Shown one piece after another: positions 1 to 4,970 of a stretch of DNA of 6,489 nt. How positions within the stretch are numbered: position 1 is the first letter of the stretch; each line of letters begins with the position of its first letter. Both the position numbers and the translations under genes were made by a program. This DNA is from Candidatus Aenigmatarchaeota archaeon. Its GTDB lineage: Archaea; Aenigmatarchaeota; Aenigmatarchaeia; Aenigmatarchaeales; DAIDAN01. The stretch lies in assembly GCA_027310605.1 (NCBI GenBank), contig DAIDAN010000031.1, forward strand, positions 1-6,489, in the 5' to 3' direction. The notes below the pieces were generated by a model, which worked only from the letters and a program-made list of their open reading frames with translations, was not told where the DNA came from and made no database searches.

Positions 1-293
1 AATCTTTTAAGAATATCAGCCGCATTTCTCGGCATCGTAAATGGCGTAACATATATCGCAGGCTGCCTGTTCTTTTCTTTAAAGAAGTCGATAATCTTTT
101 TGATAAGTTCTTGTAATTGTTTTTCTTCTACATTAATCCTTGTTGCATAATTCCAAAATGAGTCTTTAATTCTATCATTCCACAAAAGAACCGCTCCTTC
201 TATTTTCTTTGAATCGGAGAAATAGCAACCGTTCTGGAATTCATAATGCTTTTTTTCTGCCTGTTCCATAATTTCGTCTGTTAGTTTAATCAT
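1..293 (-). CDS. GNAT-like N-acetyltransferase, N-terminal part (gene continues beyond left edge)
   Basis: An open frame on the minus strand begins at ATG 293-291 and stays open to the window edge, giving 97 complete codons; the 3' end is outside. The visible protein begins MIKLTDEIMEQAEKKHYEF. It contains a WNYATRIN segment (about residues 48-54), a helix-like stretch, then KNRQPAIYVTPFTMP (about 74-88). This resembles the N-terminal half of some GNAT-fold acetyltransferases, in which a tryptophan/asparagine strand is followed by 'K..R.PAIYVTP'. The acetyl-CoA loop that would confirm the family lies outside the window, so the assignment is by resemblance only. No Shine-Dalgarno precedes the ATG. 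A TATA-like box centred about 25 bp upstream suggests a leaderless transcript. The box begins where the upstream membrane-protein gene stops, so this gene can be transcribed on its own. The sequence is AT-rich. Confidence 0.6.
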   Translation of the reverse strand, partial: MIKLTDEIMEQAEKKHYEFQNGCYFSDSKKIEGAVLLWNDRIKDSFWNYATRINVEEKQLQELIKKIIDFFKEKNRQPAIYVTPFTMPRNAADILKR

Positions 294-314
294 ATGATTT
301 GTTCTGCTGCATTC

Positions 315-323
315 TATTTAAAT
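315..323 (-). promoter_or_regulatory. TATA box for leaderless GNAT-like gene
   Basis: The minus-strand sequence ATTTAAATA is centred 25-26 bp upstream of the ATG at 293. That is the archaeal TATA-to-start-site distance, so transcription would begin at or next to the start codon. The box touches the stop codon of the upstream gene (TGA at 325-323). Confidence 0.55.
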
Positions 324-595
324 CATTTCCTCTTCCTGTGCACCTTCTTCACGCCGATGCTATATGCGATTTCCAGAAGTTCTATTGCGAACAAAATAAT
401 ATTCAGGTAGAAGAACAAGAAGTTCTCGATCTGCCAGCTGTACAAAATCAGGAGGAGAACGCCGAACAGGTTCATCGCGGAAAATTTCAGGTCGATAAGG
501 CTCTTGCGCCTTTTCACCGCCTCCAGCGTCTCGTAAGCCCAGGAAATTATTATCGCAACGCTGCCGATTATTCCGATTGTGACCGCGTCAATCAT
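323..595 (-). CDS. small three-helix membrane protein, SemiSWEET/PQ-loop-like
   Basis: A 90-residue protein with three hydrophobic segments, at about residues 5-25, 36-53 and 58-80, and a strongly basic tail (KKVHRKRK). The first segment ends in WAYETLEAVKRRKS. The second begins LKFSAMNLFGVLLLILYS and the third contains the N-I-I-L stretch. This order (helix 1, a basic 'KRRKS' loop, helix 2 with small residues, helix 3 with an asparagine) is that of the SemiSWEET/PQ-loop half-transporters and related three-helix families such as the lipid-A-disaccharide-synthase N-terminal domain, which are also about 85-95 residues. The classic Pro-Gln pair is not present; 'YETL' occupies that place, so substrate and family are uncertain. 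The basic tail predicts a cytoplasmic C-terminus. The TATA box centred at about 620 is 25 bp from the ATG, suggesting a leaderless mRNA. The TGA stop adjoins the promoter of the GNAT-like gene. Confidence 0.72.
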   Translation of the reverse strand: MIDAVTIGIIGSVAIIISWAYETLEAVKRRKSLIDLKFSAMNLFGVLLLILYSWQIENFLFFYLNIILFAIELLEIAYSIGVKKVHRKRK

Positions 596-614
596 CTTTC
601 CATATTAAAGGGCG

Positions 615-635
615 GGATATAAAAACTTTATATCC
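615..635. promoter_or_regulatory. palindromic divergent TATA promoter
   Basis: Nine-base arms, GGATATAAA (615-623) and TTTATATCC (627-635), form a perfect inverted repeat around a 3-base centre (AAC). Leftwards, the TTTATAT at 623-617 is centred 25 bp from the ATG of the small membrane protein at 595, a leaderless geometry. Rightwards, TATAAAAA (618-625) would start a transcript near 645-650. The site lies between divergent genes, so it probably serves as a shared core promoter. The symmetry could also mark an operator. Confidence 0.55.
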
Positions 636-689
636 GTTGCCGTGCAAGATAATTTTGCGGAAGAGAAAGAGATATATTTCAAAAACGCC

Positions 690-737
690 AAAACCGTCGT
701 AACAGTTGGTTTAATTTTTGTTTTAAAACGGTTTTCG
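690..737 (+). repeat. intergenic dyad element, copy A
   Basis: The arms AAAACCGT (690-697) and ACGGTTTT (728-735) are perfect inverted repeats separated by 30 nt, followed by CG. Inside, CGTAAC directly follows the left arm, and GTTTAATTTTTG (709-720) is shared exactly with copy C. Compared with copies B and C, the arms differ by a matched G:C to A:T change. The copy lies about 118 nt upstream of the KH-protein ATG, on the same strand. A short alternative hairpin (AAACC 691-695 with GGTTT 708-712) is followed by a T-rich tract, so a terminator role is also possible. Confidence 0.65.
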
Positions 738-855
738 GAGCAGAAGATAAAAAATAAATCAGATACGCAGAAAACACTGAAAAATAATGAAATAATTTTT
801 GGCCGACAATCTTTCAATAAATCCTATTGACAAAAATATTTTTAAAGTGGCATTT

Positions 856-1350
856 ATGCATTCCAAGATTTGCGACGCCTGCCTCAAGTCGGACATTCTC
901 TGCAGCGCCTGCCAGGGAAAAATAGAAAACGGCGAGGTCTCGAAGCTGGAGCTTGACATCGCGAAGTTTCTGTTCGGGCTGAAGGGCAGGATAAAAAGCC
1001 TTGAGGAGGCGAAAATATTGAAAGTCCTGGGCGGGCACGCTATCGTCATAATAACGGAAAAGGGGAGCGCGGGGAAAATCGTGGGGAAGCAGGGCTCGGT
1101 GGTGAAGCTTCTTGCGAGGCACTTCGGCAAGCCAATACGGGTGGTTGAGGCCGATGATGTGAAGAATTTCATAAGCAGCCTGATTGTTCCAGCCTCCGCG
1201 GCCGTAAATGTGGCTTATGCGAACGGCTCCGAGTGCTACAGGATAAGGGTCATGAAAAGCCAGAGAAGCAGGCTGCCGCTCGAGCCCGCTGAAATCAGGG
1301 GCGTTGTCGGGGAGATATTTGGCAAGCCCGCGGACGTACTTTTTGAATAA
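856..1350 (+). CDS. zinc-knuckle/KH-domain RNA-binding protein, archaeal NusA-like
   Basis: From ATG 856 this is a 164-residue protein. The N-terminus carries a four-cysteine zinc knuckle (Cys6, Cys9, Cys16, Cys19; pattern CxxC-x6-CxxC). A short helical linker follows (GEVSKLELDIAKFL). Next comes a KH-type RNA-binding module with the GxxG loop GKQG at 77-80, flanked by KIV and SVVKLLARHFGKPIRVVE. The last 60 residues (PASAAVNVAYANGSECYRIRV...FGKPADVLFE) look like a second, degenerate KH-like unit without GxxG. This architecture is that of archaeal NusA-like KH proteins, thought to bind RNA in transcription or RNA metabolism; the exact role is unproven. An in-frame TTG (799) and GTG (847) exist upstream. 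The extra residues they add do not look conserved, and the cysteine motif sits near the N-terminus in related proteins, so ATG 856 is preferred. GTG 847, 27 bp after an AATAAATC box (816-823), remains possible. Codons are GC-richer than in the NUDIX and hydrolase genes. Confidence 0.85.
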   Translation: MHSKICDACLKSDILCSACQGKIENGEVSKLELDIAKFLFGLKGRIKSLEEAKILKVLGGHAIVIITEKGSAGKIVGKQGSVVKLLARHFGKPIRVVEADDVKNFISSLIVPASAAVNVAYANGSECYRIRVMKSQRSRLPLEPAEIRGVVGEIFGKPADVLFE

Positions 1351-1373
1351 GCCGGAAAAAGTTGAACGGCAAG

Positions 1374-1423
1374 AAAACCATCGTAACTGATTTTTTTATT
1401 TTTTTCTATAAGCATGGTTTTCG
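1374..1423 (+). repeat. intergenic dyad element, copy B
   Basis: The arms AAAACCAT (1374-1381) and ATGGTTTT (1414-1421) are perfect inverted repeats 32 nt apart. CGTAACTG directly follows the left arm and CG follows the right arm. With one base either side (G1373, C1422) the dyad is 9 bp. The centre is two runs of seven T split by an A. The element begins 23 nt after the KH-gene stop codon and ends about 134 nt before the kinase start. Confidence 0.65.
1391..1405 (+). terminator. oligo-T terminator after the KH gene
   Basis: Seven T, one A and seven T on the plus strand lie 40-55 nt downstream of the KH-gene stop codon. Archaeal RNA polymerase terminates efficiently at such T-rich non-template tracts, and a strong hairpin is not required. 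The tract forms the centre of dyad element copy B. If termination is partial, the kinase gene could still be read through from the KH gene. Confidence 0.55.
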
Positions 1424-1545
1424 CAACATCAGTATTTCAAATGAAAAAAACATTATGCCTTGAATCAAAAAAAGCCGAAGCTGCCGATTGAATTGTCTGC
1501 CAAAGCGTTCCCGCAAATGATTCCGTGTCGGTTTCATTCTATAAT

Positions 1546-1550
1546 GAGGT
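1546..1550 (+). promoter_or_regulatory. ribosome binding site that fixes an ATT start
   Basis: GAGGT matches the archaeal anti-Shine-Dalgarno. It ends 7 nt before the in-frame ATT at 1558, which begins the conserved part of the adenosine-specific kinase. No in-frame ATG or TTG lies nearby, and the only alternative start (GTG 1525) lies upstream of the GAGGT, so the site argues for initiation at ATT. Confidence 0.5.
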
Positions 1551-1557
1551 AATTTTT

Positions 1558-2040
1558 ATTGAGATAAAGATTGCGAAAATAAAAACTCCTAAGGACTGCA
1601 ACCTCGTGATAGGGCAGGCGCATTTCATAAAGACCGTGGAGGACTTGCACGAGGCGCTTGCCGAGGCGGTACCGAACATGAAATTCGGGCTCGCTTTTTG
1701 CGAGTCTTCCGGACCCTGCCTTGTTCGGAGCAGCGGCAACGACGCGCAGCTGAAAGCCGCGGCGGAGAAAGCGGGAATGCTGCTTTCCGCTGGGCACGCG
1801 TTCGTGATATTCCTGCGCGGCGCATATCCGGTCAGCGTCTTGAACAGGATAAAGAATGTCTCGGAAGTCTGCAGCATCTTCTGCGCGACAGCGAATCCGG
1901 TGCAGATAATTATATCCGAGACGGAACAGGGGCGCGGCATATTGGGAGTGATTGACGGCTTCAAAACGAAGGGAATTGAGACGGAGAAGGATGTTCAGGA
2001 CAGGAAGGCTCTGCTGAGAAGGATTGGATACAAGATGTGA
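1558..2040 (+). CDS. adenosine-specific kinase family protein
   Basis: A 160-residue protein if translated from ATT 1558. It matches the adenosine-specific kinase family (Pfam Adenosine_kin, COG1839) along its whole length. Visible signatures are IGQAHFIKTVEDLHEAL near the N-terminus, FGLAFCESSGPCLVRSSGND, AGHAFVIFL, EVCSIFCATANPVQ, GRGILGVIDG, and the C-terminal RRIGYKM. Family members have been described as phosphorylating adenosine, which would place it in purine salvage; the physiological role is poorly studied. The frame opens after a TGA at 1489. A GTG at 1525 would add 11 residues (VSVSFYNEVIF) with no family counterpart, and it has no Shine-Dalgarno. The GAGGT seven bases before ATT 1558 and the fit to the family's usual N-terminus favour the rare ATT start. 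It could be co-transcribed with the KH gene if the T-tract between them leaks. Confidence 0.92.
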   Translation: MEIKIAKIKTPKDCNLVIGQAHFIKTVEDLHEALAEAVPNMKFGLAFCESSGPCLVRSSGNDAQLKAAAEKAGMLLSAGHAFVIFLRGAYPVSVLNRIKNVSEVCSIFCATANPVQIIISETEQGRGILGVIDGFKTKGIETEKDVQDRKALLRRIGYKM

Positions 2041-2053
2041 AAATAATATTTTT
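2041..2053. terminator. short convergent terminator
   Basis: Only 13 bp separate the stops of two convergent genes, the kinase (plus) and the PHP phosphatase (minus). The gap is all A and T, with six Ts in a row toward the plus-strand end and an ATTATTTT tract on the minus strand. Both genes may terminate here or within each other's 3' ends. Confidence 0.4.
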
Positions 2054-2884
2054 TCATAAATCAATAAAAGCAATTTTCCTTTTCTTAAATATTGCCAACT
2101 CTTCATACCCAGCTTTTTTAATTAAATCCATTCCTTCATCAAGATGAAAATCAATTTGGCCGACTTTGTGCGCGTCCGTGCCTATCGTGACAGGTATTCC
2201 TTTCTTGCTGCATAGATTGAGTATCTCAAAGGAAGGATGCATTTCTTTTATCGGCTTTCTCATTCCTGCGGTATTCACTTCGATGCATAAATTGTTTTCC
2301 GCGATAATATCCAGAGTTTCTTTAACAAGCGGCAGGAAATTTCTTTCCGGAACATATCCATCACGTTTTATCAGGTCAAGGTGCGCCACCACGTCACATA
2401 TTCCGCTTCCTGCCATCTGCTTAACAGCGTCATAGTATTCTATATATTTCTCATAAACTTTTTCGCAATATTTTCCCCAGAAGCTTTGCATATCATTTTT
2501 GTCATGTTCGACAAACGCGTTTCCCAAGATATGGACAGAGCCAAGGACGCAGTCGAATGGATAGCGTTTGATGGTTCTTTTAATCTCGCCGGCCTTTTCC
2601 GGAAACCATTCAACTTCAATGCCCTTCTTGATACAGGTTTCCTTGTTCGTCCTTGCTGCGGAATCTATTTCCAGAAAATATTTTTCCAGATTATCCACAC
2701 CCACGCTATTCCAGTAAAGGGGACTTGTTTTCGAATAGCCTACAACGAGATGGTCAGTAAAACAAATTTCTGCAATTCCAGCTTTCCTTGCAGCTTCCGC
2801 GTATCTGAATGGCGTTTCCCCGCTTCCATTTCTTTTTCTAACATCGTCTGACATTGATGTGTGTATGTGGTAATTGATTTTCAT
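2054..2884 (-). CDS. PHP-family phosphoesterase, histidinol-phosphatase-like
   Basis: A 276-residue protein with the metal-binding motifs of the PHP (polymerase and histidinol phosphatase) fold in order: HIHTSMSDD (His6, His8), FTDH (Asp44, His45), GIEVEW (Glu90), GSVHI (His118), VVAHLDLIKR (His168), IEVNTAG, and GTDAH (Asp237, His239). All the usual ligands are present, so it should be active as a tri-metal phosphoesterase. Length and layout fit the HisK-type histidinol-phosphatase group (COG1387), which removes phosphate from L-histidinol phosphate in histidine synthesis. No other histidine gene is in view. Many PHP proteins of this type act on other phosphomonoesters, so the substrate is open. 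It has its own TATA box and likely a leaderless mRNA, 41 nt after the stop of the ABC ATPase, so it need not belong to the upstream operon. Confidence 0.88.
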   Translation of the reverse strand: MKINYHIHTSMSDDVRKRNGSGETPFRYAEAARKAGIAEICFTDHLVVGYSKTSPLYWNSVGVDNLEKYFLEIDSAARTNKETCIKKGIEVEWFPEKAGEIKRTIKRYPFDCVLGSVHILGNAFVEHDKNDMQSFWGKYCEKVYEKYIEYYDAVKQMAGSGICDVVAHLDLIKRDGYVPERNFLPLVKETLDIIAENNLCIEVNTAGMRKPIKEMHPSFEILNLCSKKGIPVTIGTDAHKVGQIDFHLDEGMDLIKKAGYEELAIFKKRKIAFIDL

Positions 2885-2905
2885 GCAGCAATCTTGATTG
2901 CCAAA

Positions 2906-2915
2906 CTTTATATTC
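2906..2915 (-). promoter_or_regulatory. TATA box for leaderless PHP gene
   Basis: GAATATAAAG on the minus strand has its TATAAA core centred 25-26 bp upstream of ATG 2884. This is the archaeal distance for transcription starting at the start codon. There is no Shine-Dalgarno before the ATG, which fits a leaderless message. The box lies in the short gap behind the ABC ATPase gene. Confidence 0.6.
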
Positions 2916-2925
2916 TCATTCTCTG

Positions 2926-3648
2926 CTATTTCCTCATCCTCTCATCTTTCTCCACTGCGCCGTCCCTCAATCTGATAATCCTGTCCGCTTTTTTTCCGAG
3001 CTCCTCCTCGTGCGTGACCATGAAAATCGTCTCGCCTCTTTCGTTCAATTTTCTGAAAAGTCCTATTATCTCGTCCGCTGTCTTGCTGTCAAGGTTCGCG
3101 GTCGGCTCGTCAGCCAGAAGAAGGACAGGCTCGCCTGTGAGAGCGCGCGCAATCGCAACTCTCTGCTGCTCCCCGCCAGAAAGCTCGTTGGGCTTATTTT
3201 GCAGGCGATGCTCCAGCCCGACAAGCTTCAGATTCTCGGCGGCTCTTTTGTCTGCATCCTTTTTCGGAACTCCTTTCAGCAAAAGAGGCAGCCCAACATT
3301 CTCCAAAGCGGTGAGCTCGTTAATCAGGTTGAAGAACTGGAAAACATAGCCGAGCTTTTCCAGCCGCATGTTCGTCTTTTCCTCGTCCGCAAGATTTGAT
3401 ATCTGGCACTTGTCAATGAATATTTCCCCTGCGGAAGGCTCGTCAAGCAGCCCAATCAGGTTCAGCAGCGTGGTCTTTCCCGAGCCGCTCGGCCCCATGA
3501 GCGCCACGAACTCGCCTTTTTTTATTTGTATGCTCACGCCGTTCAGCGCCTTCACGGTGAGCTTTCCCATCGGATATTCCTTTTTCAGGTGCTCGGTGCG
3601 CAAAATAACCGAGCCGTCTTTCGGCTTTTTATTTTTTTCCATTCTCAT
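2926..3648 (-). CDS. ABC transporter ATP-binding protein, LolD/MacB type
   Basis: A complete ABC ATPase of 240 residues from ATG 3648. Residue numbers here count from the longer GTG 3657 form (243 residues). Walker A is GPSGSGKT at 55-62, the Q-loop Gln is in VFQFFNL (107), the signature is LSGGEQQ at 159-165, Walker B is VLLLADE at 178-184, followed by the D-loop NLDSKT and the H-loop His216 (MVTHEEE). The VTHEEELGKKADRIIRLRDG ending and the LNEL segment are typical of the MacB/LolD subfamily, which pairs with FtsX-like permeases for lipoprotein release or peptide export. The matching permease is at 4971-6170, separated by two enzyme genes. ATG 3648 overlaps the hydrolase TGA as ATGA, a standard coupling arrangement. 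GTG 3657 and ATG 3642 are the alternatives. Confidence 0.92.
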   Translation of the reverse strand: MRMEKNKKPKDGSVILRTEHLKKEYPMGKLTVKALNGVSIQIKKGEFVALMGPSGSGKTTLLNLIGLLDEPSAGEIFIDKCQISNLADEEKTNMRLEKLGYVFQFFNLINELTALENVGLPLLLKGVPKKDADKRAAENLKLVGLEHRLQNKPNELSGGEQQRVAIARALTGEPVLLLADEPTANLDSKTADEIIGLFRKLNERGETIFMVTHEEELGKKADRIIRLRDGAVEKDERMRK

Positions 3649-4427
3649 TTCAACCACTTTTTGAAAAAGTTCAAAGAGAGAGCAACAACCTGCTTCTCGT
3701 GTTCTGGCGCATTAAATACATGGTCTGCACCTTCTACAATTTCCAGAAATCTGTTTTTGCCTCCGCGTTTCACAAGTTGTTTTGAAAACTTCAAGTCAAC
3801 AACTTCGTCGTTGCTTCCATGAATTATAATGGTTGGACATGCGATTTTCTTGAATATGGAAGGAATATCAAGGCTTCTTGCTTCATCCAAGAATTTTTTT
3901 GATATTTTAGATTCCGTTTCTGTCCTCCATTCATGCGGTTCTTTGTGCAAATCATAATAACCTTTCTGTTCAATTTCTTTTACAACTTTCTCGCCCATAA
4001 TCTTGAGAAAGATTTCTTTTGTGTGAATTGCAGGCGACCACAAGACGATTGCCCTAATCTCCGGATTATATGCCAAAACAGAAACAGCCGCACCCATGCT
4101 CAAACCTAACAATCCTATTTTATTTCTATCCACATTCTGCTTTTTCATAAAAGATATTGCTGATTTCAAGTCGCTGGCTTCTTCTGTAAAATTTATATCT
4201 TCAAACTTCCCTTCGCTTTCTCCAGAGCCGCGAAAATCAAATCGCAAAACGGCAAAGCCGTTTTTGCAAAATTCCCTCGCGGCATTTATGAACAGGCCGT
4301 GCTCGTTCTTGTTCCCTGTCCATCCATGACTCATTATCACAGCAGGCGGATTTTTTGAATCTGGCATATGGAAAATGCCTACAATTTTTTCACCCTTGTT
4401 CTCAAAAACAACTTTTTCTTCTTTCAT
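3645..4427 (-). CDS. alpha/beta hydrolase, serine esterase/acyl-hydrolase type
   Basis: A 260-residue protein with a full alpha/beta-hydrolase catalytic set. It has the oxyanion-hole segment MSHGWTGNK (32-40), the strand LRFDFRGSGES (61-71), the nucleophile elbow GLSMG with Ser110, Asp207 in GSNDEVV, and His236 in GADHVF. There is no signal peptide, so it should be cytoplasmic. The layout is that of small-molecule esterase or 'serine aminopeptidase S33'-like hydrolases of COG1073 type; the substrate cannot be read. It starts 4 nt after the NUDIX stop, and its TGA overlaps the ATPase ATG, so the three genes are probably translated from one message. Codons are AT-richer than in the permease and ATPase on either side, which suggests a separate history. 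Confidence 0.88.
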   Translation of the reverse strand: MKEEKVVFENKGEKIVGIFHMPDSKNPPAVIMSHGWTGNKNEHGLFINAAREFCKNGFAVLRFDFRGSGESEGKFEDINFTEEASDLKSAISFMKKQNVDRNKIGLLGLSMGAAVSVLAYNPEIRAIVLWSPAIHTKEIFLKIMGEKVVKEIEQKGYYDLHKEPHEWRTETESKISKKFLDEARSLDIPSIFKKIACPTIIIHGSNDEVVDLKFSKQLVKRGGKNRFLEIVEGADHVFNAPEHEKQVVALSLNFFKKWLK

Positions 4428-4431
4428 AATA

Positions 4432-4875
4432 TCACAAAATTTTATTTAGTTTTCTAATCATCTCTGTATCTTCTTTAGAAACCATTTTCAGCTTCTCCGC
4501 TTCACTCAGGGAAAACAGCTTCATTCTTCTCCCTTCTTTAAGTCTGAATTTCGAAAGATTGTTTTTCAGAGGCGCGACAAAAACGCTGCACAAAATATTT
4601 TCAAAATCGAAATTAAATTTCTTCCTTAAAGACTCATCAACCCCGTAAGTGTATTCTCCAACATATTTGTAATTTTTCAAATCAAAATTCAATTCCTCTT
4701 TTGTTTCTCTCACAACCGCCTGTTCTGGACTCTCGCCTTCTTCGATTTTTCCGCCGAAAAACCCCCAAGCTTCGCCAAGCTTGTTTATTCCTCTTCTGTC
4801 CTGAAGAAGAATTCTCTTTTTGTCATCGTAAAAAATTATTACCGAAACTTTTCTGGTTTTCATTTGAATCCCCAT
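4432..4875 (-). CDS. NUDIX hydrolase
   Basis: A 147-residue NUDIX-fold protein. The NUDIX box runs from Gly42 (GKIEEGE) through Arg56-Glu57 to Glu60-Glu61, fitting Gx5Ex7REUxEE; the usual glycine of the closing 'xGU' is Asn63. The preceding FFGGKIEEGE and the upstream RILLQDRRG are typical of members that clean up or remodel nucleoside diphosphate derivatives. The spread of charged residues gives no clear substrate. ATG 4875 is taken as start; ATG 4863 (starting MKTRKVSV) fits the fold equally well. A 95-bp gap follows the permease gene. It contains weak TATA-like stretches (minus strand near 4881-4890 and 4903-4915), so this gene may have a second promoter. Four bases separate it from the hydrolase gene. 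Confidence 0.9.
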   Translation of the reverse strand: MGIQMKTRKVSVIIFYDDKKRILLQDRRGINKLGEAWGFFGGKIEEGESPEQAVVRETKEELNFDLKNYKYVGEYTYGVDESLRKKFNFDFENILCSVFVAPLKNNLSKFRLKEGRRMKLFSLSEAEKLKMVSKEDTEMIRKLNKIL

Positions 4876-4970
4876 TACGGATTTATTTTCTGTTGCGCTG
4901 TTTGAATTATCAATTGGTTTGTGATACGCTTATTCGGCTGTTATTTTTTTCATCTGATTCGTATTGTTTT

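Noticed and set aside
642..830. 62-residue open frame on the plus strand starting at GTG
   Set aside because: It contains dyad element A, shows no recognisable domain, overlaps the upstream part of the KH reading frame, and has low-complexity lysine/asparagine content typical of AT-rich spacer.
799..855. TTG start at 799 for the KH protein
   Set aside because: It adds 19 residues (ADNLSINPIDKN...) that do not look like part of the zinc-knuckle/KH family, and no ribosome site or well-placed TATA box precedes it.
1351..1370. GCCG ... CGGC hairpin right after the KH stop codon
   Set aside because: Only 4 bp of stem with a 12-nt loop; it is not separable from chance, and the following T-tract is sufficient as an archaeal terminator.
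1441..1491. 16-codon frame MKKTLCLESKKAEAAD before the kinase, with CTATAAG 30 bp upstream
   Set aside because: The geometry is suggestive of a leader peptide, but the frame is too short and has no repeated codon theme or conservation evidence to call.
1539..1546. CTATAATG as promoter for the kinase
   Set aside because: A TATA box here would start transcription near 1568, downstream of the conserved N-terminus of the kinase; the adjoining GAGGT reads better as a ribosome site.
1534..2106. 190-residue minus-strand frame opposite the kinase
   Set aside because: Arginine-rich shadow of a clearly conserved gene on the other strand.
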